A DNA stretch of 64,000 nucleotides, taken from positions 1 through 64,000 of the forward strand of contig NZ_PQBS01000035.1 of assembly GCF_002911695.1 (NCBI RefSeq), in the 5' to 3' direction. Positions 9,499-18,138 of this stretch are shown here, one piece after another (the first letter of the stretch is position 1; each line of letters starts with the position of its first letter). Below the pieces are notes generated by a model. It ran no database searches. It was not told the origin of the DNA and saw only the letters and a program-made list of their open reading frames with translations. A program made the translations under genes and the position numbers. Source of the DNA: Gracilimonas amylolytica (GTDB taxonomy: Bacteria > Bacteroidota > Rhodothermia > Balneolales > Balneolaceae).

Positions 9499-10344
9499 TT
9501 AATGCTTATGCAGAACGATCTTGAGCAATTTCGTCAGCTTCGCTTTCATCTTGGTTCGTGGCACGATGAAATCCAGGAAACCGTGTTCAAGCAGATATTC
9601 CGCTGTTTGAAATCCTTCCGGCAGATCACGCCCAATGGTTTGGCGGATCACACGCGGTCCTGCAAAACCGATCAGCGCACCAGGTTCAGCGATATTGAAA
9701 TCACCGAGCATGGCATAACTGGCAGTTACCCCACCGGTTGTCGGGTCTGTCATGTATGAAATGTAAGGCACATTTTCTTCTTCAAGTTGAGCCAGTTTGG
9801 CCGAGGTCTTGGCCATTTGCATGAGGCTCAATACACTTTCCATCATGCGCGCTCCACCGGTCTGGGAAATGATGATCAGCGGGATCTTATTTTCGCGGGC
9901 ATGGTCAATAGCAATTCCAAGTCTTTCACCTACCACAGAACCCATACTTCCTCCAATGAATGAGAAATCCATACAGGCTACTACAAGATCCAGCTTATTC
10001 ATTTTACCGACGCCCACTCTGGCAGCATCAGAAAGCCCGGTCTTATCCTGATATTCTTTAAGACGGTCTTTGTATTTCTTTCGGTCTTCGAAATTCAGCG
10101 GATCGGTTGGCTGAATTTCCTGCCCCAGTTCCTTGAATTTTCCATTATCAAATATGATGTCAAAATATTTTTCACTTCCAATTCTGAAATGATAGCCACT
10201 TAACGGATCAACCCATAGGTTATCTTCCAGTTCACGCTTATGGATCGTTTCTCCCGTTGTGGGTACTTTGATCCACACACCTTCCGGCATTTCCTTGCGT
10301 GTGTTGGTTTGAATATTTTCGTCTTTTCTTTTAAACCAGGACAT
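9499..10344 (-). CDS. accD: Acetyl-CoA carboxylase carboxyltransferase subunit beta
   Basis: A 281-residue beta subunit of acetyl-CoA carboxylase carboxyltransferase, which with AccA transfers the carboxyl group from carboxybiotin to acetyl-CoA to give malonyl-CoA. Crotonase-fold motifs are clear ([59 protein letters not shown]). The N-terminal region aligns with the usual zinc ribbon, but none of its four Cys is present: the segment reads WIKVPTTGE and [14 protein letters not shown]. From memory, several Bacteroidota AccD proteins share this loss, so it looks like a lineage trait. It lies 65 bp from tsaB, probably in one transcript. Confidence 0.95.
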   Translation of the reverse strand: MSWFKRKDENIQTNTRKEMPEGVWIKVPTTGETIHKRELEDNLWVDPLSGYHFRIGSEKYFDIIFDNGKFKELGQEIQPTDPLNFEDRKKYKDRLKEYQDKTGLSDAARVGVGKMNKLDLVVACMDFSFIGGSMGSVVGERLGIAIDHARENKIPLIIISQTGGARMMESVLSLMQMAKTSAKLAQLEEENVPYISYMTDPTTGGVTASYAMLGDFNIAEPGALIGFAGPRVIRQTIGRDLPEGFQTAEYLLEHGFLDFIVPRTKMKAKLTKLLKIVLHKH

Positions 10345-10409
10345 ATGTAGTTTTTTATGATTCTGAAGGGATAAAAATAAAGATTCTAACGCTTAATTCT
10401 GAATCTGAT

Positions 10410-11096
10410 TTAGTTAGAATTCGCCTTGCTTACATTTGTATTGTTGACCTGACTGCTCGACAGATAATTTGATTCGAGTTCTTCAGGCGTTGTTTTACTG
10501 AAGAATTCTTCTTTTGATCCGCTTTTGAACAGATCGATCAATCCTTTTGCAGAAATTGAAGTAGCCTCAAGTACTTTTAACTGCTCGACTCTTTCCTCAT
10601 CAAGTCGGTCCATTCCGGTTCCAATGATCGAATCCCCCTCATTAAGCATGTTTTCGATCTGATCCAGCTCAAGGATCCGGGCTTCTGAAACGGCTTTTAC
10701 TTCACTGTTCTTATCAAACAGCTGATGGTAGAGATGCTTTCTTCTGGCATTAATTACGGAATGGACCTTCCCCATCCCGGACATCTGCGCAAAACCGGCC
10801 AGGGTATTACCCGCATAAACGGGAATATCGAAACCAAACAGTAAACCCTTTACGGAACTTGCTGCGATCCTTAACCCGGTGTATGAACCGGGACCTGTAC
10901 TCACAAGCACAGCATTCAGATCACTTATCCTGAATCCATTCTCTTCCATTAATTCCCTTATGAAAATAAAAAGTAACTCAGAATGAGACCCTTTTCTTTC
11001 AGTCCGTTTCTCAAAGACCTCCCCACGTTCATCCTGATAACAAACAGAACAAACCTGAGTAGCTGTCTCTATGGCAAGTAATTTATCGAAGCTCAT
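10410..11096 (-). CDS. tsaB: tRNA threonylcarbamoyladenosine biosynthesis protein TsaB
   Basis: A 228-residue ASKHA-fold protein that partners TsaD and TsaE in making t6A37 on ANN-decoding tRNAs. Visible motifs are the N-terminal LLAIETATQVCSVC, the HSE of KGSHSELL, and STGPGSYTGLRIA. The C-terminal ~30 residues are low in conservation and polar (NNTNVSKANSN). It overlaps the 5' end of the dihydroorotase gene by 14 bp on the same strand, implying coupled translation. Neither tsaD nor tsaE is in the window. Confidence 0.94.
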   Translation of the reverse strand: MSFDKLLAIETATQVCSVCYQDERGEVFEKRTERKGSHSELLFIFIRELMEENGFRISDLNAVLVSTGPGSYTGLRIAASSVKGLLFGFDIPVYAGNTLAGFAQMSGMGKVHSVINARRKHLYHQLFDKNSEVKAVSEARILELDQIENMLNEGDSIIGTGMDRLDEERVEQLKVLEATSISAKGLIDLFKSGSKEEFFSKTTPEELESNYLSSSQVNNTNVSKANSN

Positions 11097-12363
11097 TCAG
11101 TACCAGTTGACCTTTGTTGAAGATTCCAACCGCACGGCCTTTCATTTTTTGATTCAGATAGGGCGAATTCTTCGATTTAGATCGCACATTCTTAGGAGTG
11201 AAGGTCCATTCCTCATCCATATTGAAGAAGGTCAGGTTGGCTTTCACTCCTTCTTTGATCTCCGGAACCTCAAGATTGAGTATTTCCCGAGGTTTGGTGC
11301 ATAGCTTTTCAACCAGTTGCTGAAGATCCAGCTTTTTGGTTTGAAACAGTCTCTCGTTTGAAATGGACCACGCTGTTTCGAGTCCGATGATGCCGTTTGG
11401 TGCATAGATGAACTCTACTTCTTTTTCTTCTATGGCATGCGGAGCATGATCGGTGCAAATGGCATCAATGGTGCCGTCAATCAATCCCTCTACCATGGCA
11501 TCCACATCTTCCTGTGTTCTAAGCGGCGGGTGCATCTTGAAATTTGTATTGAAATTCGTTCTTTCGATCTCTTCATCCGTCAGATCAAAGTGATGGGCAC
11601 AAACTTCTGTCGTTACATTGATCCCTTTTTTCTTGGCCTGACGAACCAGATCCACCGCATTCTTGGTACTGATGTGAGCCACATGAATATGCCCCCCGGT
11701 ATATTCTGCCAGCATGATATCCCTGGCGATCATCACTTCCTCCGCAATTCCCGGTGTTCCATCCAAACCGAGGCGGGTTGCCACCTTGCCTTCGTTCATG
11801 TGCCCGGGTCGCGACAGTGCCAGGTCTTCTTCGTGGTTGATGATGGGCATTCCCAGCATAGAAGAATACTCCAGGGCCACGCGCATCACCTGAGAATCAT
11901 ACACCGGATCACCGTCATCACTGAATGCCACGGCACCACCCTCTTTCATGTCCGCCATTTCAGCGATGGATTTACCGGCACGGTCTTTAGTTACACAAGC
12001 GATCGGGTGAACATCTACCGGCAGCTTCTGGGCCTTTTTGATGATATATTCCACTACATCCCGGGTATGTGTGGCCGGTTTGGTATTGGGCATGCAGGCT
12101 ACGGCTGTAAATCCACCAAAAGCAGCGGCATCACAACCTGTTTTTATGGTTTCCTTATGTTCAAAACCCGGATCACGTAAATGAACATGCATATCCATCC
12201 AACCCGGGGAAACGTATGCCCCTCCAAAATCATGAGTTTCTTCGTTTTTTGTGGCATTTAAACCACTCCCGATCTCTTTGATCACATCCCCATCAAGGCG
12301 GATATCGATGGTTTCTTTACCATTGTGTGAACTGCTTACGGGTTTCAGGTTTTTGAGGAGCAT
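11083..12363 (-). CDS. pyrC: Dihydroorotase (multifunctional-complex type)
   Basis: A 426-residue dihydroorotase that cyclises carbamoyl-aspartate to dihydroorotate in pyrimidine synthesis. The metal-binding HxH lies in MDMHVHLRDPGFEHKE, and the catalytic/metal motif CTDHAPHA is at about 306-313. Other family stretches are AFGGFTAVACMPNTKPATH and GHIHVAHIST. The C-terminal amidohydrolase segment (NLTFFNMDEEWTFTPKN) is complete. It overlaps tsaB by 14 bp. I prefer the dihydroorotase call over allantoinase or hydantoinase because of the DPGxExKE motif and overall length, though paralogues of this family can be misnamed. Confidence 0.9.
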   Translation of the reverse strand: MLLKNLKPVSSSHNGKETIDIRLDGDVIKEIGSGLNATKNEETHDFGGAYVSPGWMDMHVHLRDPGFEHKETIKTGCDAAAFGGFTAVACMPNTKPATHTRDVVEYIIKKAQKLPVDVHPIACVTKDRAGKSIAEMADMKEGGAVAFSDDGDPVYDSQVMRVALEYSSMLGMPIINHEEDLALSRPGHMNEGKVATRLGLDGTPGIAEEVMIARDIMLAEYTGGHIHVAHISTKNAVDLVRQAKKKGINVTTEVCAHHFDLTDEEIERTNFNTNFKMHPPLRTQEDVDAMVEGLIDGTIDAICTDHAPHAIEEKEVEFIYAPNGIIGLETAWSISNERLFQTKKLDLQQLVEKLCTKPREILNLEVPEIKEGVKANLTFFNMDEEWTFTPKNVRSKSKNSPYLNQKMKGRAVGIFNKGQLVLNELR

Positions 12364-12441
12364 AGTATATGATTTTGGCTTTTTATTTTGCCTGCAAATA
12401 TACCGCCTTTAGAGGTCAATGCACAAAATACAGACCCGCTT

Positions 12442-12894
12442 TTATTGTCTCCGATGCTTCATCACAACAAAATCTCCTTCAAATGCAGCCTGAACCTGTT
12501 CCCCGTTTTTTATAAAAGCTTTAAGTGTAATTCGTGACTTACCAAACCGTTCATACATTTCCATAAATTTTGACAGCTTCTCCTCATCCGGGATCTGTAA
12601 CTCGGCTACAAAATCCTGATTTATCGGTTTCAGGTAATTCGTCGAACTTCTTCCGATCACTATGGCAGGAACCGGGTCCTGATCATCGAATAACAACCTT
12701 AGATAAGACCATCCGGTGGTGATCAGCAAACTACTGATGCTTCCACCAAATGCCGTCGAACGGTGATTGATATTATTGAACAATGGAGCCTGTAACCTGA
12801 TTTCATCTTTTGAAAAGGATAGTGCTTTAACTCCCAGTGCCTTTGTGATGGGGATGTGCTTATAGAGATATTGCTCGATCTGTGTTTTGGTCAT
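12442..12894 (-). CDS. YiiD C-terminal-type thioesterase (hotdog fold)
   Basis: A 150-residue hotdog-fold protein resembling the putative thioesterase domain of YiiD/FabV-type proteins. The key stretch NHRSTAFGGSISSLL (about 42-56) matches the conserved N-x-x-GTAFGGS helix start of that family. A later strand, FVAELQIPDEEKLSKFMEMY, is also typical. It would hydrolyse acyl thioesters, but the substrate is unknown. It is minus-strand, 78 bp upstream of the dihydroorotase gene and divergent from xseA. Confidence 0.72.
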   Translation of the reverse strand: MTKTQIEQYLYKHIPITKALGVKALSFSKDEIRLQAPLFNNINHRSTAFGGSISSLLITTGWSYLRLLFDDQDPVPAIVIGRSSTNYLKPINQDFVAELQIPDEEKLSKFMEMYERFGKSRITLKAFIKNGEQVQAAFEGDFVVMKHRRQ

Positions 12895-13064
12895 AGCAGT
12901 TTTGGCCGGTTCAGTTTCAGGCTAATAATATAAGATCTGCATATCGAGAGACCCAATGTTTTCAGATCGACCATTTTGATTTTGAAGCGCATTACTTCTT
13001 TCCTCATGCGAAGCAATTCTATCCTTCTTACCTTAAGACGTAATTTTGAAACGAAACACACCGT

Positions 13065-14258
13065 ATGTCCGATAATCAGATCCCGTTTTTGTTCGATATT
13101 CCCAGCGTATCTCAGCTTACCGATAAGATCAAAAATGTACTGGAACAGAACTTCATTGATATTCTTGTGGAAGGGGAAACCAGTAATGTGAGTCAAAGCC
13201 GAAACGGACATTATTATTTTACCCTCAAGGATTCCAACGCCTCCCTGCCTTGCGTGATTTGGAGAAGCACTGCTCAGCGACTTGACCTGAACCTGACCGA
13301 TGGGCAGCAAATTGTGGTAGGCGGTGATATTCAGGTATATGCCCCACATGGCAGATATCAGATGATCGTTAGTTTAGTACAGCAAGCGGGTATCGGTAAA
13401 TTGCAGCAGGCTTTTGAAAAGCTGAAAGCTAAACTCAAGGCAGAAGGATTATTTGAGGATCATCACAAAAAAAGCCTGCCTAAATTTCCCCAAACAATCG
13501 GAGTGGTTACTTCTGCCACCGGGGCTGCTTTTCAGGATATCCGGTCCACCCTGGAAAACCGATGGCCTTTGGCTAACGTCAAGTTATACCACGCCTCTGT
13601 ACAGGGTGTGAATGCCGCGCCTGAGATCGTCAAAGGAATCGAATATTTTTCATCTACCAAAAATGTGGATGTGATGATCATTGGGCGTGGTGGTGGTTCT
13701 CTCGAAGACCTTTGGCCTTTTAATGAAGAGGCGGTAGCCAGAGCCGTTTTTAAAAGTGAGGTTCCGGTAATCAGTGCTGTGGGACACGAAGTCGATTTTT
13801 CCATATCTGATTTTGTAGCGGATGCCCGGGCCGCCACCCCAACTCAAGCTGCTGTGCTTGCGGTACCGGATATCAACGAGATCCGTTTCTTGGTGGAAGA
13901 CAAAGCCAAAAAGCTTGAAATGCACACCGTTGGTGCCATTCAGTTGTACAAAGATCGGGTTTCAAATCTGGCCAGGTCCCATGCGCTGCAGGTTGTAAAA
14001 CAAAAAATGGAATCAGCAAGAGTCACCATTCAGAGTTTACGGGAGAACCTTGCTCACAAAACCGACATCCGGCTTAGAACCCAAAGACAAATGCTCACTG
14101 ACCTGACCCATGCATTGGATAAACAGAACCCTAATGAACCCCTTGAAAAGGGATTTGTTCGGGTTTGGCAAAATGAAAAATGGATTCGAAGGTCCGATGC
14201 CTTTTCTGAGGATGGATCCTTTGAATTACAGTGGTCTGACGGTTCAAAAAAGATCTGA
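13065..14258 (+). CDS. xseA: Exodeoxyribonuclease VII large subunit
   Basis: A 397-residue catalytic subunit of ExoVII, which degrades single-stranded DNA to oligonucleotides. The N-terminal OB fold has VEGETSNVSQSRNGHYYFTL (about 34-53). The catalytic core carries GVVTSATGAAFQDI, IGRGGGSLEDLWPFNEE and AVGHEVDFSISDFVADAR. The coiled-coil C-terminus is shorter than in E. coli XseA (456 aa). No xseB is adjacent; its gene must lie elsewhere or be absent. The next gene starts 68 bp downstream and is unrelated. A 152-codon minus-strand frame over the 5' end is a shadow. Confidence 0.94.
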   Translation: MSDNQIPFLFDIPSVSQLTDKIKNVLEQNFIDILVEGETSNVSQSRNGHYYFTLKDSNASLPCVIWRSTAQRLDLNLTDGQQIVVGGDIQVYAPHGRYQMIVSLVQQAGIGKLQQAFEKLKAKLKAEGLFEDHHKKSLPKFPQTIGVVTSATGAAFQDIRSTLENRWPLANVKLYHASVQGVNAAPEIVKGIEYFSSTKNVDVMIIGRGGGSLEDLWPFNEEAVARAVFKSEVPVISAVGHEVDFSISDFVADARAATPTQAAVLAVPDINEIRFLVEDKAKKLEMHTVGAIQLYKDRVSNLARSHALQVVKQKMESARVTIQSLRENLAHKTDIRLRTQRQMLTDLTHALDKQNPNEPLEKGFVRVWQNEKWIRRSDAFSEDGSFELQWSDGSKKI

Positions 14259-14326
14259 AACATCCTTATTTAATTCACACGTTCTTTAAAAACTTTGGGT
14301 AGCATCCGAAAAACTCCGGAGGCCCC

Positions 14327-15118
14327 ATGACACTCATCAAACTGAATGCCAACACTATTGGTCAGGGTACCCTGCCCTGCGTAGATCTTAAAAATCCGAA
14401 CAGCCCTGAATTATTCACCTACAACCGAGACTGGCTTATGGATCGGTTCGAGGAAGGGATGGTCATCATTAAGATCGACACAGCAAAGGAAGCCTTTATT
14501 GAATATGTACCGGCTGAACAAGCCTGGAAACCCATTTATGCGCCGGGATTCACATTCATTAATCATGTGGTTGTGGAAGAAGAGGATCCTGAACAGTGGC
14601 TGAGATCTGAACTGCTGCAAAAGGCCGAAACCAACAACAGTAAGAGCAACGGTATGGTCATAGTACTGGAAAATCAGGATTTTGACCGTGACAGAGACTT
14701 TTATCTGCAAAGGGGATACCTGGAGCACGCCCATATACCCGGCTTTACCATGCTGGTTAAAAAATTCAGGCTGGAAGTTCCGGTGCCATCCTTTACCCTG
14801 CCCATAGCTGAAAAAACCAATCCATTGAATCCTCATGGCATTACGATCAGTTATGCTGACCAAAGTGCCTTTGTGAATTACTACATTCACGAAATGAAGA
14901 TCATATTTGAAGACATGGGCTTTGATGTTATCCTTCATAAAGTTCATACCCCTGAGGAAGCCAGAGAATCAGGTTCTCCATATGGTACCTTTGGCGTATT
15001 CATGGATGGTCATTTTCTCACTCACAAACTGCTGAATAAGCAGGGTATTGAAAATCTCATTGGTTCGCTGGATCTAAATGAAATGTATCCCGAATTGAAA
15101 TATTTGATCGCCGGTTAG
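14327..15118 (+). CDS. YoaP-like protein: GNAT-type domain plus thioredoxin-like C-terminus
   Basis: A 263-residue protein resembling YoaP. Its N-terminal acetyltransferase-like half carries FIEYVPAEQAWKPIYAPGFT (about 63-82), and its C-terminal YoaP domain carries SGSPYGTFGVFMDGHFLTHK. In the homologues I recall, the C-terminal domain starts with a Cys-containing loop of the type NQCPF. Here that position is Ser180 (DQSAF), so a thiol function looks lost. The N-terminal half also lacks a convincing acetyl-CoA P-loop (R/QxxGxG/A). A strong ribosome binding site (GGAGG) precedes the ATG. The function is unknown. Confidence 0.7.
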   Translation: MTLIKLNANTIGQGTLPCVDLKNPNSPELFTYNRDWLMDRFEEGMVIIKIDTAKEAFIEYVPAEQAWKPIYAPGFTFINHVVVEEEDPEQWLRSELLQKAETNNSKSNGMVIVLENQDFDRDRDFYLQRGYLEHAHIPGFTMLVKKFRLEVPVPSFTLPIAEKTNPLNPHGITISYADQSAFVNYYIHEMKIIFEDMGFDVILHKVHTPEEARESGSPYGTFGVFMDGHFLTHKLLNKQGIENLIGSLDLNEMYPELKYLIAG

Positions 15119-15232
15119 AGATCTGTATTCCGAAGTTATTACAAGACTTTTACTCAATTCATTGTTAGGATCAGGTGACTTTTCTATATCTTTGAACCGT
15201 TCGTAGAAAATTAATCAGATTCTTAGATTATC

Positions 15233-15850
15233 ATGATCAGATCACTTACTTCAGCATTAGCGATCATACTTTTGATCAGCTTTGGGGTTCAGGCACAGCA
15301 CAACCATGAAAGTTCTGTGCATTCACAATATTCAGGTCAACAGGAACAGCCCATAAAATCACTGACGCCTGAGGATATTCAGGGACTTAAGGCCGGTGCA
15401 GGCACCCCTTTTAACGGAATGGCCAAACCGGCAGAACTTAATGGTTACCCCGGTCCACGGCATGTTCTTGATGCCTACGAAGCAGGTGAATTTGAGCTAA
15501 CCGAGGATCAACTAAATATCATTCAGAAATTATTTGATGATATGCAGCAAACAGCTATTCCACTTGGGGAAAAGATCATAGCATTGGAAACAAAGATCGA
15601 TAACGCATTTAAAGACAAAAACGTAACCGATGATTCATTAAAAGATCTCATTGATAAAAGTGCTGAGACCTATGCTGAATTACGGTACACGCACCTGAAA
15701 ACCCACCTGCAAATGGTCTCAATTTTGACCTATGAGCAGGTGCAGCATTATAATGAATTACGTGGCTATACCCCCAACGATCCATGTGAAAACATTCCCA
15801 CAGGCCACGACCCTGGGATGTGGAAAAAACACAACGGATGCGAATCCTGA
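15233..15850 (+). CDS. Periplasmic Spy/CpxP-like protein
   Basis: A 205-residue exported helical protein. The signal peptide is about 1-22 (ALAIILLISFGVQAQ), followed by a His/Gln-rich linker (HNHESSVHSQYSG) that could bind metal. The helical region about 85-190 includes ELTEDQLNIIQKLFDDM and SILTYEQVQHYNELRGY, which correspond to the two LTxxQ-type repeats of Spy/CpxP chaperones and metal-resistance sensors. It has two Cys near the C-terminus (NDPCENIP and NGCES) that could form a disulfide. No sensor kinase is nearby. The role is probably periplasmic stress or metal binding, inferred from fold only. Confidence 0.65.
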   Translation: MIRSLTSALAIILLISFGVQAQHNHESSVHSQYSGQQEQPIKSLTPEDIQGLKAGAGTPFNGMAKPAELNGYPGPRHVLDAYEAGEFELTEDQLNIIQKLFDDMQQTAIPLGEKIIALETKIDNAFKDKNVTDDSLKDLIDKSAETYAELRYTHLKTHLQMVSILTYEQVQHYNELRGYTPNDPCENIPTGHDPGMWKKHNGCES

Positions 15851-15875
15851 TCCCTGAAAAGCAAGACAGCTGATA

Positions 15876-16310
15876 TTAACGGCAGCTCAGATCTTCAGGA
15901 AGTTCCGCATCACCAGCTTCTATCAGATAAAGCTCTACATCTGCCAAACCGGTAGTTAGAATACCGATCCCCCTGGCTGCTTTGCGAGACAGGTCGATCA
16001 CACGGCCCTCAACAAATGGCCCCCGATTATTGATCCGTACGATCACATTTTCACCGTTATCCAGGTTTTTCACCCCTACCACTGTATTGAACGGAAGCCT
16101 CTTGTGAGCCGCCGTTAACGACTCCATATCATAGATCTCTCCACTGGCTGTTTGTGAGCCATGATAATCCTCACCGTACCAGCTGGCGATTCCCGTTTGA
16201 ATGAGACAGCCTTGCAATTCATCATCCCCGTTCAACATATCACATGATAGGGGTACAAAAAGGAGGCAAAAAAGCAGGAACAGGCCGATGGATTTGTAAT
16301 TCAGGATCAT
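15876..16310 (-). CDS. RlpA-like double-psi beta-barrel lipoprotein
   Basis: A 144-residue lipoprotein with lipobox VPLSC (Cys23) and a double-psi beta-barrel domain at about 38-130. The RlpA signatures are GIASWYGEDYHGSQTASGE, LTAAHKRLPFNTVV and VRINNRGPFVEGRVIDLS. The RlpA family binds denuded glycan strands and in some species acts as a lytic transglycosylase. There is no SPOR domain here, so septal targeting by SPOR is not expected. It converges with the CpxP-like gene, leaving 25 bp between the stop codons. Confidence 0.9.
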   Translation of the reverse strand: MILNYKSIGLFLLFCLLFVPLSCDMLNGDDELQGCLIQTGIASWYGEDYHGSQTASGEIYDMESLTAAHKRLPFNTVVGVKNLDNGENVIVRINNRGPFVEGRVIDLSRKAARGIGILTTGLADVELYLIEAGDAELPEDLSCR

Positions 16311-16594
16311 TCATTTCAATTGTTTTAATACACTCACTTCTATTGACACAGATGTCAAATGTTCCTGAATAGCGACCCTATTGTATTTTAGTTTAAAATT
16401 GAAGTATTTATGGGTGTAATGAAATTATGGGTGCATTACAGGAACAAAATGGGTACAACTGATCTTTAAGCTGTTATCGGTTGGAAAATATTTATAGTGA
16501 AACACCTGTGCCCTGCCTCCTCAGGTGTATTATGGCTATCTAAAATATGAGATAGCAAAGAATTTTATATACGGTCAATCTCAGACTCAAACAT
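16311..16594. other. Intergenic leader upstream of the DUF1800 gene
   Basis: This divergent spacer contains three ATGGGT motifs (16410, 16427, 16449) and two tandem perfect 7-bp hairpins at 16502-16528 and 16535-16556. The hairpins lie 40-90 bp before the DUF1800 start and would form part of its mRNA leader. No small gene is evident. Confidence 0.4.
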
Positions 16595-18127
16595 ATGGTT
16601 GAACATATCGCTGAAGATAAACTTACCATCGAAAGAGAGGAGCACCTTCACTTTCAGGCTTATTTGGATAGCATCAGTGCAAAAGGGCAGAACACGACAC
16701 TTTCGCCCTATCAACCCGGAACGGCTATGCCCTGGAACAGGCAACGTGCCACCCACCTGCTGCGAAGAACCGGCTACGGGGCACATATCGATCGCGTTGA
16801 CGAGATGTTACAGCTTACACCCTCACAGGCTGTAGATCTTATCATTCAGGAATCTATAAATCCTCCATTGCCACCGGCTCCTTCCTGGATCGACGAAACT
16901 CCTCCTTATCCATTTGACGGCTCATATTCCCAGGCTAATAATGCCCGATCAGCGGAATTCAAGATCTCATGGACGGATGAAATGCGCAAAGTGCCTCTCA
17001 GGGAACGCCTGGCTTTCTTTTGGCGAAACCATTTTGTGGTTGGCTCCAACAACGACATTTTTGCTCCGCTTTGGTACCGATATATGAATGTCATCCGTAC
17101 CCACACATTCGGAAATTTCAAAGAGTTCTGTAAAGCTATCGGTATCGATCATGCCATGTTGATCTATCTGGATGGGCAACATAATTCGCGTTATAACGAC
17201 AAACCTCAGGAAAACTACGCCCGGGAATTTCTTGAGTTATTTACCATGGGCATTAAGAATAAGAATGGTGACCTGAACTATTCACAAGCAGATATTACAA
17301 ATCTGGCCAAAGCCTTTTCCGGTTACAGTGTCAGATTAAGGCCGGAATTTGAAGTCGTTTACTCTCAGGACCGGTTTTATGATGAAGATAAGACGATACT
17401 TGGTCGCACCGGTAATTTTAATTACGAGCAAGCGATAGACCTGATCTTTGAGGAACGAACCGAGGAGATCGCCTATCATATCTGCAAAAAGATCTATCGA
17501 TATTTTGTTTATGAAGGAGTCAACGAATCGATAGTCGATGAACTTGCAACTATTTTCATAAACTCAAACTTTGAGATCCTTCCGGTGATTACCACGCTGC
17601 TAAAAAGTGAGCATTTCTTCGATCCCGAGTTTATTGGATGCAAGATCAAGAGTCCGCTCGAATTCCTGAACACCCTTTATGTTGAAACGGGGGTGGAACC
17701 TGATGATTCGCTAAAAGACAACCAACGAATGTGGTTACTTGATCTTGAACAGGATCCGTTTGACGTGCCTAATGTTGCCGGTTGGCCGGGTTACAGGCTA
17801 TGGCTAAGTAACACAACGATCACAGAAAGGTGGAGTATATCAGAACGAACATTCACTCATGTTTCAGGCAGTTATGAAGTAGATGTGATTGATCTGGCCA
17901 AAAAGGTAGCCGGCGAAGACGTCAATGATCCTGCATTATTAGCCCGGCACCTGGCAGAGTATTTCATCCCTGTTCAATTACCCGAAGACGAAACTGCTGA
18001 CCATAAGACGCTTTTGCTTGATGGTGACCCCGAGTATTTGTGGTCAATTGACAGAAGTAACGCAGACGGCAATATTCGAAATTTCATCAAGTATTTGCGC
18101 AAGCTACCTGAATACAACCTCTTTTAA
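16595..18127 (+). CDS. DUF1800 family protein
   Basis: A 510-residue DUF1800 protein. Typical stretches are RQRATHLLRRTGYGAHI (about 50-66), VPLRERLAFFWRNHFV (about 132-147), NYAREFLELFTMGI and DVPNVAGWPGYRLWL. Unlike many DUF1800 proteins it shows no signal peptide, so its location is unclear. DUF1800 and DUF1501 genes nearly always occur together, as here, 11 bp apart and surely cotranscribed. The biochemical function of the pair is unknown; co-occurrence suggests a joint role in an exported or surface protein. The ATG has no good ribosome binding site. Confidence 0.88.
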   Translation: MVEHIAEDKLTIEREEHLHFQAYLDSISAKGQNTTLSPYQPGTAMPWNRQRATHLLRRTGYGAHIDRVDEMLQLTPSQAVDLIIQESINPPLPPAPSWIDETPPYPFDGSYSQANNARSAEFKISWTDEMRKVPLRERLAFFWRNHFVVGSNNDIFAPLWYRYMNVIRTHTFGNFKEFCKAIGIDHAMLIYLDGQHNSRYNDKPQENYAREFLELFTMGIKNKNGDLNYSQADITNLAKAFSGYSVRLRPEFEVVYSQDRFYDEDKTILGRTGNFNYEQAIDLIFEERTEEIAYHICKKIYRYFVYEGVNESIVDELATIFINSNFEILPVITTLLKSEHFFDPEFIGCKIKSPLEFLNTLYVETGVEPDDSLKDNQRMWLLDLEQDPFDVPNVAGWPGYRLWLSNTTITERWSISERTFTHVSGSYEVDVIDLAKKVAGEDVNDPALLARHLAEYFIPVQLPEDETADHKTLLLDGDPEYLWSIDRSNADGNIRNFIKYLRKLPEYNLF

Positions 18128-18138
18128 TCTAATAGATT

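Noticed and set aside
11437-12180. 247-codon plus-strand frame over the dihydroorotase gene
   Set aside because: His/Cys-rich antisense translation of a real gene; a typical shadow of a well-biased minus-strand CDS.
12891-13349. 152-codon minus-strand frame before and inside xseA
   Set aside because: Half of it is antisense to the XseA OB fold and it has no motif of its own.
16535-16556. Rho-independent terminator
   Set aside because: The stem is perfect but followed by AAAGAATT rather than a T-run, and it precedes a gene on the same strand.
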